Shown: one piece after another, positions 17,585 through 27,598 of the stretch
Layout: each line of letters opens with the position of its first letter
Position numbering within the stretch: the first letter of the stretch is position 1
Assembly (NCBI RefSeq): GCF_045862745.1
Contig: NZ_BQXN01000012.1
Span: 1-64,000, forward strand
Direction of reading: 5' to 3'
Length of the DNA stretch: 64,000 bases
Source: Furfurilactobacillus entadae
GTDB taxonomy: Bacteria; Bacillota; Bacilli; Lactobacillales; Lactobacillaceae
Translations under genes and position numbers: made by a program
Notes under the pieces: model-generated
Databases searched by the model: none
Seen by the model: the letters and a program-made list of their open reading frames with translations, nothing else
Told to the model about the DNA's origin: nothing

Positions 17585-19037
17585 CTAAACCGCCCCTGCC
17601 TTAAGGATTTTACCAGTTGTCTTTTGAACCTTACTTTTCCGCCGATCCATGGCGTATTTTACAATGATCAACCCGTTTGCAAGCACCAATGCGCCCAAAA
17701 GCATCAACACATCAACGCCAATCCCACCGTTCAGCGAGATTCCCTGCCGAAGCCCATCAATGAGGTACGTCATTGGTAAGTACGGATTGATGATCCGGGC
17801 GTAGTTACTCGTTAATTCCACCGGGTACAATCCGGCTGCCGCAGAGAGCTGCACCACCAGTAAGATTGTAATGAGCCACGTGCCAAAGTCACCCAAGACC
17901 ACCCGCAAACAGAAAAATCAATGATAAGAATGTCAACGCGCCCAACACAATCATGACGCTAAGTTTTCCTTCATTGACAGCATGAAGCCCGTTCCCGAAA
18001 GCCAATGTCGGAATCAAGATGCCCGCCTGTAAGAGGCCAACCGCCCCAATAATTGAAATTTTGCCACACCAGTACCGCCATGCTGAATCAGTGTGCTTCT
18101 TTGAATAGCTTGCATCAAACATAGTCCCAAGACCAATGCCGCCAACAAAGACCCCAATGGCAATTGAGAATGGTGCCATCCCGGTTCCGTTATTCGGAAC
18201 CTTTGCAACATCCGTTGTGGATGATTCCACGGGTGAAGCCAACACTTTTGCCGTCTTATTTGTCTGTTTAATTTGGGCCAACTGAATGGCCCCCTTCGTT
18301 AAATGACTCGTCAACAACTGTTCGCCCGCGGTCGCCTGCTGCATCCCCGCGGTTAATCCCGCCGTTTGAGCAGCAATTGCATGTGCCACTTGGTTAGACC
18401 CTAACTGCTGGTCTAGTTCCTGATTTTCGCCATCCACAGTTTGCAAGCCCTGACTAATTTTTGTTAGTCCCGCTGTGACGGTGCCAGTTTTTTGCCCAGC
18501 CGTTGCCATTCCTGCCTGGGCACCCTTAAATGCGCTCAGCAAAGCGGCGACGTTCATTTGACTTACCTGCTTTGAAACGTTTGCTCGAATCACTGTTGTC
18601 GCCCCAGTTGTCATCTTTGAAACGATAAAATTGCGGCCTGAGTTGATCGTAAATTTGAGCTTCGCCAGTTGCGGTGTTTTAGTAAGTAACGTTATTGCAC
18701 GTTTAGAAAAATTATGTAGGATCGTCACCACCATGTCGTAGCCACCAGTCCGAATCCCCTTACGTGCGGCCTTTACTGTTGTAACATGATAATCCATCGA
18801 CTTTGAATTGTTAAGTTTATTCGTCAACTGGCGGCCAATATCAATCGACCGCCCGTGAACGGCTGTCGCCTGATCATGATTAACGACCGCTACCGGAATG
18901 TGGTCCACCCTTCCGTACGTATTCCACATGGATGATAAATAGAGAAAGCAGTAAATGGCGGGAATCAGCGCAATCGCAAGTAACGCTGCTACCAATCCCG
19001 GCTTTTTCCATAATTGGTTCCACTCGTTTTTAATCAT
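17585..19037 (-). pseudogene. YhgE/Pip-type membrane protein, frameshifted
   Basis: Two overlapping frames encode one YhgE/Pip (phage infection protein-like) protein. The first frame, 19037 to 17889, has an N-terminal helix, a long soluble loop and several helices, and ends prematurely after F-A-G-G-L-G. The second, open from about 17908 to 17585, continues with the conserved family end: L-G-D-F-G-T-W, Y-P-V-E, N-P-Y-L-P-M-T-Y and D-G-L-R-Q. The homology switches frames around 17889-17910, so a one- or two-base change split the gene. Joined length would be about 480 residues, short for the family. These are thought to be export-type membrane proteins, often next to a TetR regulator as here. 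A sequencing error is the main alternative. Confidence 0.8.
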
Positions 19038-19166
19038 TTAAATCCCTTCCCCTCGTAAACCATTTGACGCTTGGTTCAAGGATTATCCTAGTCGGGGACT
19101 TATCGGGATTCAATGTGCAAAACGACGCCAAGTGTTCATTTTTGGGAAGCGTCTAAACGAACCGGG

Positions 19167-19736
19167 CTAATTCAACGGCTGATAGTTGGTGGCTCGCGAT
19201 AAAAATCTGGAAAACGTCAGCAACTGTTTCTGACCGCTCATCTCGTAACCAATAAGTAATTGTCGCGAGCACATTTCACAAGCATAGGCCGACGGGATGT
19301 TGTAATCAGCCGCCGGTGCCGCTTGTGGCGCGTCACTGACCCCCTTCGTGATTTCAGCTTTCGTTGCTTGCTTCATCTTATCAGCCAACTGTGATTCTGG
19401 CGTCTTCAATAATGCCTTCACTAGTTGCCGGTGTGCATCTAAATAATTAAAGAGCCAATAAAAAGCGTTATCCTCAGCCTGCAAAACGGTTTTAGGCATT
19501 TCTCGTTTCGCGTGTGTTTTAAAGACCCTTTCCACACCGTCGATCAAACGGTCTTCATACTTTTCCAACAAATCAAACTTATCTAAATAATGTAGGTAAA
19601 AGGTGCCTCGACTAATATGAGCCGTTTCGACAATGTCCCTAACGCTCATCTTTCTAAATCCTTTATTTGAAATAAGCTGAATCACTGCCGTTTCAATTTT
19701 GGCTTCAGTTTGTTGCCGCTGACGTTCACTTTTCAT
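19167..19736 (-). CDS. TetR family transcriptional regulator
   Basis: The 189-residue product has an N-terminal TetR helix-turn-helix (about residues 12-58, with M-S-V-R-D-I-V-E and I-S-R-G-T-F-Y-L-H-Y) and a ligand domain with a TetR_C-like F-Y-W-L-F-N-Y segment. It sits directly upstream of the YhgE/Pip gene on the same strand, so it probably controls that gene and itself. The ligand is unknown. GAGGGATGG precedes the ATG. Confidence 0.9.
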   Translation of the reverse strand: MKSERQRQQTEAKIETAVIQLISNKGFRKMSVRDIVETAHISRGTFYLHYLDKFDLLEKYEDRLIDGVERVFKTHAKREMPKTVLQAEDNAFYWLFNYLDAHRQLVKALLKTPESQLADKMKQATKAEITKGVSDAPQAAPAADYNIPSAYACEMCSRQLLIGYEMSGQKQLLTFSRFLSRATNYQPLN

Positions 19737-19810
19737 GACTAACCATCCCTCACTTAGGCCGCGTTTTCTTGATTATAACAGGAATTATTAATAACCAGCT
19801 GGCCAACACA

Positions 19811-19845
19811 AAAACGATCAGGGAATCATCCCCTGATCGTTTTTA
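19811..19845 (-). terminator. Terminator of the yheA/yhaO-yhaN-yhaM run
   Basis: Stem AAAACGATCAGGG with CCCTGATCGTTTT around a 6-7-base loop. The minus-strand T-run (19814-19810) lies after yhaM. Confidence 0.85.
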
Positions 19846-19862
19846 AGTAGTCTTATAAATTA

Positions 19863-20834
19863 TTATTTTGGTTGTTCATTTGTTTCTTCCGCCGTTGGTC
19901 GAAAGAAGTTGCGCCCGTCCAGGCCAAAGATTCGTTCAGAAAAGGCCCCCGGTTCAGTGTGTTCAACGGCCGTTGTCATCATTTGAATGCTGGCATCTAA
20001 CTCATCCAAATCGTGAAGCACTTCCGCCTCCAACAGGTGGGGGCGAACTGGCGAACCGTATTCCATTAGGCCATGATGTGCTAGGATCATGTGCCGGAGC
20101 AAGATCAATTCCTCATCTTCAGGATCAAAGTGCAGTTCGTGACACACATCAACAATTTCTTCATCGATGAGGACAATGTGCCCGATCAAATTGCCTGCCA
20201 AAGTGTATGTGGTTGACACTGGTCCCGATAGTTCCGTCGTCTTTCCAAGGTCATGTAACAAGGCCCCAGCGTACAGCAAGGAGCGATCAATGTTCGGGTG
20301 GAGATCGGCCACCGTTTTAGCAAGCCGGGCGATGGAAATTGTGTGATACGCCAATCCGCCGGCAAACGCATGGTGGTTCTTTTTGGCTGCTGGGAAGCTG
20401 TAGAAGTCATCCGCGTGCCGTTGTAACAGCGTCCGCACCACCCGGTTCCATGATGGCGTTGTGATCTCAAAAATAATGTTTGAAATCTCTTCTTCCATCG
20501 CCGCGCGCGACATTGGTCCGTGAGCGACGAATGCTGACGGGTCATGTGGTTCGCTGTCATTGGCCAACCGTAAGTTTAAAATTTTGAGCTGTGGGCGTCC
20601 TTGATACAATTCCTTTTTTCCGTGGACAAGCACCACTTGTCCCGCAACATAGGTTTGAATGTCTTGTTCATTTGCATCCCAAACGTTTCCCGCTAACTCG
20701 CCTGATTGATCTTCAAACGTTAGGTGGATAAACTGCTTGCCGTTCTTTGCTGTCCGGACATCAGCCCCCTTCAGCAAAACAAACAGATCAAATTCTTCAT
20801 CCACTTGGAACGCCATTAACTGTTTTTCTGGCAT
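19863..20834 (-). CDS. yhaM: 3'-5' exoribonuclease YhaM
   Basis: The 323-residue product has an N-terminal OB-fold (about residues 15-95) and a C-terminal HD domain, with H-A-F-A-G-G-L-A-Y-H-T near 155-165 and the metal site H-D-L-G-K-T near 193-198. YhaM is a Mn-dependent exonuclease that trims short single-stranded RNA and DNA. It follows yhaN by 26 bases, giving the conserved yhaO-yhaN-yhaM order. The start has GAGGAG. Confidence 0.95.
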   Translation of the reverse strand: MPEKQLMAFQVDEEFDLFVLLKGADVRTAKNGKQFIHLTFEDQSGELAGNVWDANEQDIQTYVAGQVVLVHGKKELYQGRPQLKILNLRLANDSEPHDPSAFVAHGPMSRAAMEEEISNIIFEITTPSWNRVVRTLLQRHADDFYSFPAAKKNHHAFAGGLAYHTISIARLAKTVADLHPNIDRSLLYAGALLHDLGKTTELSGPVSTTYTLAGNLIGHIVLIDEEIVDVCHELHFDPEDEELILLRHMILAHHGLMEYGSPVRPHLLEAEVLHDLDELDASIQMMTTAVEHTEPGAFSERIFGLDGRNFFRPTAEETNEQPK

Positions 20835-20860
20835 TTTGCTTCTCCTCGTTTACATCAATT

Positions 20861-23383
20861 TTATCGTGATAATCGTAATTGTTGGGCGGTGGTGACCGTT
20901 GTTAGCAACCGTTCATCTGCCGTAAAGTACAGCACCTGAATCTGCTCTGCAAACTGCTTTAACAAGCTTATCATGGCTGCTCGCCGTTCCTCATCAAAGT
21001 TAACGAACGCGTCATCCACAATTAACGGCAGCGGCACACGGTCACCCATGACACTCGCAAAGCCCAACCGTAGGGCAACGTATAATTGTTCTGCCGTTCC
21101 GCGTGATAGCTCGGCGACCGTAAAACGGGTCCCGGTGGTTGTCACCACTTGGAGGTCAGTACCCGTTAATTTAATTTCAGGATAATGCCCGAGCGTCAGC
21201 GTCGCAAAGTATTGCTCTGCTCGTTCAATGATGAGCGGTAACCGGTCACTCGAGGCAGCCGTTAGTGACTGATCAATCCACTGCGCTGCCAGTTGATTCA
21301 CCAACCACTGCCGACTTAAATCAACAATGGTTGTCGTCTGGTTCGCAAGTTCCTGTTGTAACTGTGGATAAACATCATGCTCGGCCTGCTGGGTAAACTG
21401 CGCTTGTTGCTGAGCAACTTGTCGTTGCGCTTGCTCCCGCTGGGCTACAGCAGTTGCATACGCCGTGGTCGCCGCCTGAACGGCTTCTGTTACCGCTGCC
21501 TGATCACTAAACTGGGCTAACTGGGCTTGAATGACCGGCGTCAACTGTTCACCGAGTGCCGCTTGCTGGGCCTGTCGTTGCTGATCTTGCTGTTGTGCCT
21601 GATAAGCAGCCACCAATTGCTCGGCGTTCGCCACGTTTGCTTTTGCTAGGAGCGTTCCAAGTTGCGTCGTTAATTCAGTTTGCCGCGCCTGCATTTGCTC
21701 AGTTGTTTGAATCAACTTAACGCGTTGTTCCGCACGGGCGGAATCCGTTGCCACTAACGCACTCATTCGGCGTTCGTACGCCTCCGCGTGGCTTAACGCG
21801 TCAGCAGCTGACAACTGTGTTAATGGTAACCATTGATCAGCGAAACCGTAACGGCTAAAGTACTGCCCCACTTCATCGTTTAACTCATGGTCACGCTTTG
21901 TTAACTGATCAATTTGCTCGGTTAGCGTTGTCACCGTCTCACTGTCAGCCTGTAAACTAAGCCAGTCAGCAACCGGGATTCCGGTCAAATAGTGCTTCTG
22001 GGCTAATTCTTGAATGTCTACGGGCGGAACAACCTGTTGTTTGCTAACGGGTTGTCCCATCACACGCGCCGTAACGCCGGCCAACCAGCCTTGCCAACCG
22101 GCAACCCCCAGCGCTAACCCGGCAAGGATAAAGCCCCATTTGATGCCGCTACTCATCAGCAAGCCTAAAACCACAAGGACGCCACCAGCACCAACGCCCC
22201 ACCACTGGCGAGCACTTGAAACTGACGAACCATCCGCCGTGTTTTGATGCGTCAATTGCTGTTGCAGAGCCGTTCGTTCGTTTGATGTTAGTGGTGTCGG
22301 GTATGGCGGTTGCCAGTGATGCACCATCGCTAATTCGTCGCGATTAGTCGTCATGGTTGTCCGCCGATCACGCCCGGCCTGCCGTTCCCGAAGCCAATCA
22401 TGGACCTGATCAAACTGCTTCGCCTGATCTGTAAACGCTGTGCGGTGGTCAATGTAAAATGCCGTTTCTGGTGATTGCGCATCATCAGTTGCGGCTAACT
22501 GACGGGCCTGGTCTTCCAACGATTTTTTTAACGACTCGTGTTCAGCCCGAATTGCTAGAAAGTCGTTGTACACGTCATCATCGATTTGCGCCGTTAACGC
22601 TGGCGCCGCCGCTTGAAGCTCCTGATAATGTTCGTACGTTGGCCACAACCGCTGAACCGTCGCCAGTTGGTCGCGCTGCTGACGAAGATCACTGACCTGC
22701 TTGGTTAAGCCGGCCACATTAGCGTTGCCCTGCTGGATCTCACGCTGTAATTGAACAAACGCCGGGTACCGGTCGGCTGCTTGACGAACCCGATCCTGTA
22801 AATCATGATACGTTGCCAACTCTTGGTTAAGCCGCGGCTTCCGACCACGTGGTTTGTACACGTCATCCGCCGCCTTGGTTAGCCGTTCTGCGAGCTCGAT
22901 CCACGCCTGACTACCGACAGCCCCGACCCGTTGCACATTTGCAATCAGTGCTTCTTGTGAGGTCGCTGTCAATGCTTGAAGCCCTGCAAGGTCAAAACTA
23001 AAAGTTGATTCAGCAAACTGTTGATCAACACCACCCAACAATTCTGGTAACAGGATGTCCACTGTTGTGTTGGTGGTGACGTTTAGTAACGTCACGTCAC
23101 CACCGCTCTTCCCTGCTGTTCGTTGAACACGGTAGACCGTCTGATTTTTGTCATTTGCCACAAACGTCACCGCCCCACCATACCCCGCACCACTCTTCGG
23201 GATGTATTGTTCGGCGGGATGCTTTCCCGTTGCAAAGCCAAACAAAACGCCGTGAATAAACCGTTGAAGGGTTGTTTTCCCAGCCTCGTTTGCCCCATAA
23301 ATCATTTGAAAGTGGTCATCAAACGTAAAGTCGACGTTTTGCCACTTCCCGAATCCGTCAATGTGTACTTGTGTGATTCTCAT
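20861..23383 (-). CDS. yhaN: AAA-type coiled-coil ATPase YhaN (SbcC/Rad50-like)
   Basis: The 840-residue product starts with an SMC-like ATPase lobe (P-loop G-A-N-E-A-G-K-T-T near residues 31-39). It continues into long Gln/Ala-rich coiled coils, with a hydrophobic W-G-V-G-A-G-G-V-L-V stretch near 390-430 that may be a membrane segment. It ends in the second lobe with L-S-R-G-T-A-E-Q-L-Y (signature) and L-I-V-D-D-A-F-V-N-F-D (Walker B). It likely works with YhaO as an Mre11-Rad50-like pair in DNA repair. Its start overlaps the yhaO end by 26 bases. Confidence 0.92.
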   Translation of the reverse strand: MRITQVHIDGFGKWQNVDFTFDDHFQMIYGANEAGKTTLQRFIHGVLFGFATGKHPAEQYIPKSGAGYGGAVTFVANDKNQTVYRVQRTAGKSGGDVTLLNVTTNTTVDILLPELLGGVDQQFAESTFSFDLAGLQALTATSQEALIANVQRVGAVGSQAWIELAERLTKAADDVYKPRGRKPRLNQELATYHDLQDRVRQAADRYPAFVQLQREIQQGNANVAGLTKQVSDLRQQRDQLATVQRLWPTYEHYQELQAAAPALTAQIDDDVYNDFLAIRAEHESLKKSLEDQARQLAATDDAQSPETAFYIDHRTAFTDQAKQFDQVHDWLRERQAGRDRRTTMTTNRDELAMVHHWQPPYPTPLTSNERTALQQQLTHQNTADGSSVSSARQWWGVGAGGVLVVLGLLMSSGIKWGFILAGLALGVAGWQGWLAGVTARVMGQPVSKQQVVPPVDIQELAQKHYLTGIPVADWLSLQADSETVTTLTEQIDQLTKRDHELNDEVGQYFSRYGFADQWLPLTQLSAADALSHAEAYERRMSALVATDSARAEQRVKLIQTTEQMQARQTELTTQLGTLLAKANVANAEQLVAAYQAQQQDQQRQAQQAALGEQLTPVIQAQLAQFSDQAAVTEAVQAATTAYATAVAQREQAQRQVAQQQAQFTQQAEHDVYPQLQQELANQTTTIVDLSRQWLVNQLAAQWIDQSLTAASSDRLPLIIERAEQYFATLTLGHYPEIKLTGTDLQVVTTTGTRFTVAELSRGTAEQLYVALRLGFASVMGDRVPLPLIVDDAFVNFDEERRAAMISLLKQFAEQIQVLYFTADERLLTTVTTAQQLRLSR

Positions 23384-24602
23384 TGCTCACCCCCACGCTT
23401 TCTTGGTTAATGAGTGTTTCTGCTGCCGTTTTAAGGGCGGCCACGGAGGCCATCTTGACCGCATCGTCAATCGCGGTCTCCGCTAATAACTGATCTGCAA
23501 GTGCCGTAATGTTTTCCGGCGTAAAAACGGATTCGGCGGCCTGCGTCCAATACGTTTGGTCCAATGTACTAAACGCTGGTGTTGCCGCGATTTCTTCCAC
23601 CCGTAAACTAACGACCATTCGGCCATGACCATTTTGTAACCGGTGAACCTGTTGTGTCTGGAGAACCGTCAGCAGACTATCGTTAGTCAACCGGGTGCGC
23701 ACCGTCTCTGGTAGCCCAGCGGTCTTCGTTAACGTCACAGCAACGAGCATTAAATCATCAGTCTGTTGCTCATCAACTAACTGCGCCTGAATGGCCGCTA
23801 ACACCCCGTCCGAATCGGTCGTTTGTGAACAATCAACGGTGACCGTTTGCCAAATAACTGGTGCCACTGCCCGAAATTGCGGTGTTAGTGTGCCGTGATC
23901 ATCCGTCACAAGGTAGTACCCCTTTGCACCAGTTTCGTTTGCGTGACGCCCCTGAAGGTTGCCGGCGTAAATAACCCACGGTGTTTCCTGCAAAACTTGC
24001 CGTTTGTGAATGTGCCCTAACGCCCAGTAATCATAGTGTTTACTGGTCAATTCAGGAAGACTAAACGGCGCGTACGTTGCGTGGGGCGCATCGACGCTGG
24101 CCACGGACCCATGAAGCATCCCAATGGCAACATCCACTCCGGGTTGCCGAACTGGGTAATCAGGAATCATATCAGTCGTTACCGCCCGGTTCGCGTACGA
24201 AAAGCCGGTAATGGCCACCGTTGTTTGATCTGTTGTCGTCAGTGTTTGTGTGCTAACCGTTTCATCAAACGCATGAACGTTTGGTGGCAACTGCAACGTA
24301 TCCGTCGTGCCGGTTAAATAATCATGATTCCCATAACTCAAATAAACCGGAATTTTGGCCTGATCAAGACGATTCATTTGCGTCAAAAATGCCGCCTGCG
24401 CGCCAATGGCCCGATCTTGTCGATCATACACATCACCACTGATCAGCATAAAATCGATTTTTTCATTAATCGCATCATCAACCATGCGCGTCAACGCCGT
24501 AAATGGTGATTGATAAATTTGTTCCCATAACGATTGGGGTAACTGTTTGAGTCCTAAAAACGGACTGTCTAAATGTAGATCCGCTGCATGAATAAACTTC
24601 AT
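23358..24602 (-). CDS. yhaO: DNA repair exonuclease YhaO (Mre11/SbcD-like)
   Basis: The 414-residue calcineurin-like phosphoesterase has the metal motifs in order: H-A-A-D-L-H-L-D at the N-terminus, G-D-V-Y-D-R near residues 57-62, G-N-H-D near 91-94, G-x-x-H-G, and G-H-I-H-K-R near 200-205. It is the nuclease partner of the YhaN ATPase. The gene overlap and shared strand support one complex. Confidence 0.94.
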   Translation of the reverse strand: MKFIHAADLHLDSPFLGLKQLPQSLWEQIYQSPFTALTRMVDDAINEKIDFMLISGDVYDRQDRAIGAQAAFLTQMNRLDQAKIPVYLSYGNHDYLTGTTDTLQLPPNVHAFDETVSTQTLTTTDQTTVAITGFSYANRAVTTDMIPDYPVRQPGVDVAIGMLHGSVASVDAPHATYAPFSLPELTSKHYDYWALGHIHKRQVLQETPWVIYAGNLQGRHANETGAKGYYLVTDDHGTLTPQFRAVAPVIWQTVTVDCSQTTDSDGVLAAIQAQLVDEQQTDDLMLVAVTLTKTAGLPETVRTRLTNDSLLTVLQTQQVHRLQNGHGRMVVSLRVEEIAATPAFSTLDQTYWTQAAESVFTPENITALADQLLAETAIDDAVKMASVAALKTAAETLINQESVGVSNENHTSTH

Positions 24603-24713
24603 GGTGAGCCCCCCTTTTTTTCATTTAACGTGCGTACTGGACGAAAAAAGCCCAGCCGCCACGGAAACTTCCGCGACGACCAGACTTGTTCTCACCGTTC
24701 ACATGTACCGGTC

Positions 24714-25067
24714 CTAGTTCACTGAGTCGCGGTATAAATCTTGGATTGGTTTCGTAATGACGTTGTTCAATTCGTTCAGCAAGTTGTTCACTGCTTCTTC
24801 CTTTTGCATCAACGTCTTCACTTCTTCGAATTCACCAACTTTAGTGGCCAATTCACGTGCGTCATTCATTTCTTCTTCAGTCATGTCCTGACCTTGCATT
24901 TGCTTCTGTTGCAAAGTCACTTGCATGTCTTGGAACTTTTTGAAGGTGTCAAACGCATCTTGGTTTGCCTTCATTGCTGTATAAGCATCGCTTAATGCTT
25001 TAAATTCGTCACTAGCAGTTAACGTTCCTGCCATTGTTTTTGCATCTGCTAAAATATCTGCTGCCAT
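24714..25067 (-). CDS. yheA: YlbF/YmcA family protein, YheA-like
   Basis: The 117-residue all-helical product matches the YlbF/YheA (UPF0342) group: F-K-A-L, Y-T-A-M-K-A-N and Q-x-Q-M-Q-G-Q-x-M-T-E-E segments. Relatives YlbF and YmcA act on RNA processing in B. subtilis; YheA itself is uncharacterised. I start at ATG 25067, nine bases after GAGGAGG. yheA lies upstream of the yhaONM genes on the same strand. Confidence 0.88.
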   Translation of the reverse strand: MAADILADAKTMAGTLTASDEFKALSDAYTAMKANQDAFDTFKKFQDMQVTLQQKQMQGQDMTEEEMNDARELATKVGEFEEVKTLMQKEEAVNNLLNELNNVITKPIQDLYRDSVN

Positions 25068-25170
25068 TATGGGTAGCCTCCTCAATTAAAGTACTTCACC
25101 ATTTTACCATTTCTCCAGTGATCAAAACAGCTGTTCGCCTAATTTAACAGGAATTTAGCATTCAACGAGG

Positions 25171-25224
25171 ATTAAAAAATAAGGTAGCTGACTTTTATCG
25201 TTTCATCGTCAGCTACCTTATTCT
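25171..25224 (-). terminator. Terminator of pbp2A
   Basis: A 14-15-bp stem (25179-25192 with 25208-25222, AATAAGGTAGCTGAC) with a 16-base loop, and T-rich sequence on the minus side. Confidence 0.8.
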
Positions 25225-25232
25225 TAAACCGA

Positions 25233-27386
25233 TTAGTGACCAAAACTGCCGGTCACTTTATCCCAAAATCCTTTTGCTTTTTGTGCTAAGGAATCCGCAC
25301 CCTTACCGATTGAATCAGTGACTTTACCGGCGCCATCCTGAATGCTACTCCACATGTCACCATCACTGGAAGCAGAATTTTCTGAGGCCGCGAGGGTATT
25401 GGCGTCCTTCACCGTAAACTGTGTCTCATTTGTTGTTGGAATGATGCTCGTCATTTCCGCCTTATATAAAGACCCAACGGTTAACCCATCCGGAACATCC
25501 AAATGGTCTCCCTTACTGGTCTGATCAAAGCCTTCCCAGTTGACCACAACGATGTCTGGCGTGTAACCATCGACCCACATATCCGTGGTCCCGGCTGAAT
25601 CGCTCACACCATCTGCTTCGGTCGTCCCGGTTTTACCGGCGACCTGGTAGTTAGCTGGTTTGCCGTAAACCCCGGTTCCGTGAGAGAACGTGCCCAGCAT
25701 CATACTGGTCATTTCATTGGCCACTTTCTTACTAATGATCTGTTTTGGTTGATCATACTCATTATCAACGATTGTCTTTCCTGAAGCATCCACAATCTTT
25801 GTAATGTAGTGGGCCTGGGTCAGTTTTCCACCATTGGCAAACGTTGTGAACGCCTGGGCCATGGTTTGTGGTGTAACCCCTTTTTTAATTCCTCCAAGAG
25901 CCATCGCCAGGTTATCATCAGATTTATCAAGACCGAGGCCAAACTTCTGGGCAGAATCATACCCCTTTTGAACCCCAATCTTGTTTAATAACCAAACTGC
26001 TGGCGCATTATAACTATTTTGAAGCGCTTGGTACATTGGCACTTTACCACGATAAATGTCACCGTAATTACTTGGGCTGTAGTTATTGGCCCCATACGAC
26101 TGCTTTTTATCCTGTAGCTCTGAATCATAGTAATAACCATTCTCAATGGCCGGTGTGTACACCGCAAATGGTTTAATTGTTGATCCAGGTGACCGCAGCG
26201 ACTGGGTGGCACGGTTAAAGCCACGGAAAACGTGCTCCCCCCGGCCCCCAACAACAGCTGTCACACCACCATCAGATGGATCCATCGCAATACTTGCCGC
26301 CTGGACCATGGTGCCATCCGCCGCATTCGCCGGGAAGTTGGCCGAATTTTTAAACAACGTTTGCATGGTGGTCTGTTGTGACTGATCCAACGTGGTGTAG
26401 ATCTTGTACCCCCGGTTCATAATGTCGGATTCCGTTAGACCATACTTGGAGATGGCCTCGTCAACCACTGCATCAAAGAAATACGGGTATTTATATGAAC
26501 TATTCGCCGCGTAATTATCCGTTGTTGTTAAGGCAGTTTGTTTATAGCTGGCCGCCTGCGCTGTGGTTAACTTCTTGTTTTCCACCATCAGATCAAGAAC
26601 CACGTTACGCCGCTTCTTGGCAGCCTCCGGATGATCGACAGGGTTGTACCCGCTTGGTGACGTCAACATTCCAGCTAGCACTGCCGCCTCGGGTGCAGTT
26701 AGTGCTGACGCATGTTTGCCAAAATACCGCTCTGAGGCATCTTCAACACCCCAGACCCCGTGGCCAAAGTAGGCGTTGTTGAGGTACATGGCGAGGATAT
26801 CCTCTTTGGAATACACGTTTTCAACTTCAATCGAAATAAAGATTTCTCTGGCCTTCCGCGTGACCGTTTGTTCCTGCGATAGGTACGCATTTTTGACTAA
26901 CTGTTGCGTTAACGTTGAGCCCCCACCACTAATGTAGTCACGGTGGAGAAGCTTGTTTCGTAGCAATAAGAAGGCCGCCCGACCAAGTCCCTTCACGGAA
27001 TACCCGTGTTCATGGTAGAAATTACGATCTTCGGTTGATAACACCGCATTTTGGATGTTTGGGGAGATCTTATCCAGTGACACATAGGTCCCTTTTTGTG
27101 AGTATAGTTCACCGGCCTTTTTATTATCACGGTCATAAATGGTGGTTGGTTGTGATAACGCCGCCTTTAGGTCACCAACGTGGGCCGTCTTTGCCTCAAA
27201 CGTTAGGTACGCACTCATGACCAACACAACGCTCAAAATAATCACGATAAGCCACCGGGTTAGTTGGAATCGGTGCCAAAAATGACGTAAGTGCCGCCAT
27301 AGTGTCCTCAATAACCGGCTAAACCACTGCACCACAGCATTATCGCGCCATGATGGGCCACCGTCTGGATGTTGATTGCGCTTCAT
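25233..27386 (-). CDS. pbp2A: Class A penicillin-binding protein (PBP1A/2A type)
   Basis: The 717-residue bifunctional peptidoglycan synthase has a basic cytosolic N-terminus, one membrane helix at about residues 47-67, and a GT51 glycosyltransferase domain with T-E-D-R-N-F-Y-H-E-H-G near 115-125 and G-G-S-T-L-T-Q-Q. A transpeptidase domain follows with the three motifs S-T-I-K near 400, S-Y-N near 460 and K-T-G-T near 578. The C-terminus is a Gly/Ser/Asp-rich tail. It polymerises and cross-links glycan outside the membrane. Nearby ecs and hit recall the pbpF locus of B. subtilis, so pbpF would be an equally fair name. Confidence 0.92.
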   Translation of the reverse strand: MKRNQHPDGGPSWRDNAVVQWFSRLLRTLWRHLRHFWHRFQLTRWLIVIILSVVLVMSAYLTFEAKTAHVGDLKAALSQPTTIYDRDNKKAGELYSQKGTYVSLDKISPNIQNAVLSTEDRNFYHEHGYSVKGLGRAAFLLLRNKLLHRDYISGGGSTLTQQLVKNAYLSQEQTVTRKAREIFISIEVENVYSKEDILAMYLNNAYFGHGVWGVEDASERYFGKHASALTAPEAAVLAGMLTSPSGYNPVDHPEAAKKRRNVVLDLMVENKKLTTAQAASYKQTALTTTDNYAANSSYKYPYFFDAVVDEAISKYGLTESDIMNRGYKIYTTLDQSQQTTMQTLFKNSANFPANAADGTMVQAASIAMDPSDGGVTAVVGGRGEHVFRGFNRATQSLRSPGSTIKPFAVYTPAIENGYYYDSELQDKKQSYGANNYSPSNYGDIYRGKVPMYQALQNSYNAPAVWLLNKIGVQKGYDSAQKFGLGLDKSDDNLAMALGGIKKGVTPQTMAQAFTTFANGGKLTQAHYITKIVDASGKTIVDNEYDQPKQIISKKVANEMTSMMLGTFSHGTGVYGKPANYQVAGKTGTTEADGVSDSAGTTDMWVDGYTPDIVVVNWEGFDQTSKGDHLDVPDGLTVGSLYKAEMTSIIPTTNETQFTVKDANTLAASENSASSDGDMWSSIQDGAGKVTDSIGKGADSLAQKAKGFWDKVTGSFGH

Positions 27387-27547
27387 ATTTTTCGTACCTT
27401 TCTCTCGTCAAAATCGTCCCGTGTATCTTACCACACAACCCCAAACGGAAATCACGATTTAACCGAGCTTAACCATTTTTTACAACGCCACATCATTAAC
27501 CGCTGCCTGTTACCCTGTTTCTTTCCGTCATTAGTGCCTGGGGCAAC

Positions 27548-27589
27548 AAAAAAAACGGGCTGCTTTCCAACGTTAGGAAAGCGGTCCGT
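27548..27589 (-). terminator. Terminator of argS-argR
   Basis: A 14-bp stem with two GU pairs (27555-27568 with 27576-27589), followed on the minus strand by a run of eight T, directly after argR. Confidence 0.9.
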
Positions 27590-27598
27590 CTCAGGTTA

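Noticed and set aside
21400..21700. Repetitive Gln/Ala-coding sequence that might be a DNA repeat
   Set aside because: It is coiled-coil coding sequence of yhaN; there is no regular nucleotide period.
24600..24710. Possible terminator or RNA between yheA and yhaO
   Set aside because: Only weak, short complementarity (CGCCACGGAAACTTCCGCG) and a poorly placed T-run; not strong enough to call.
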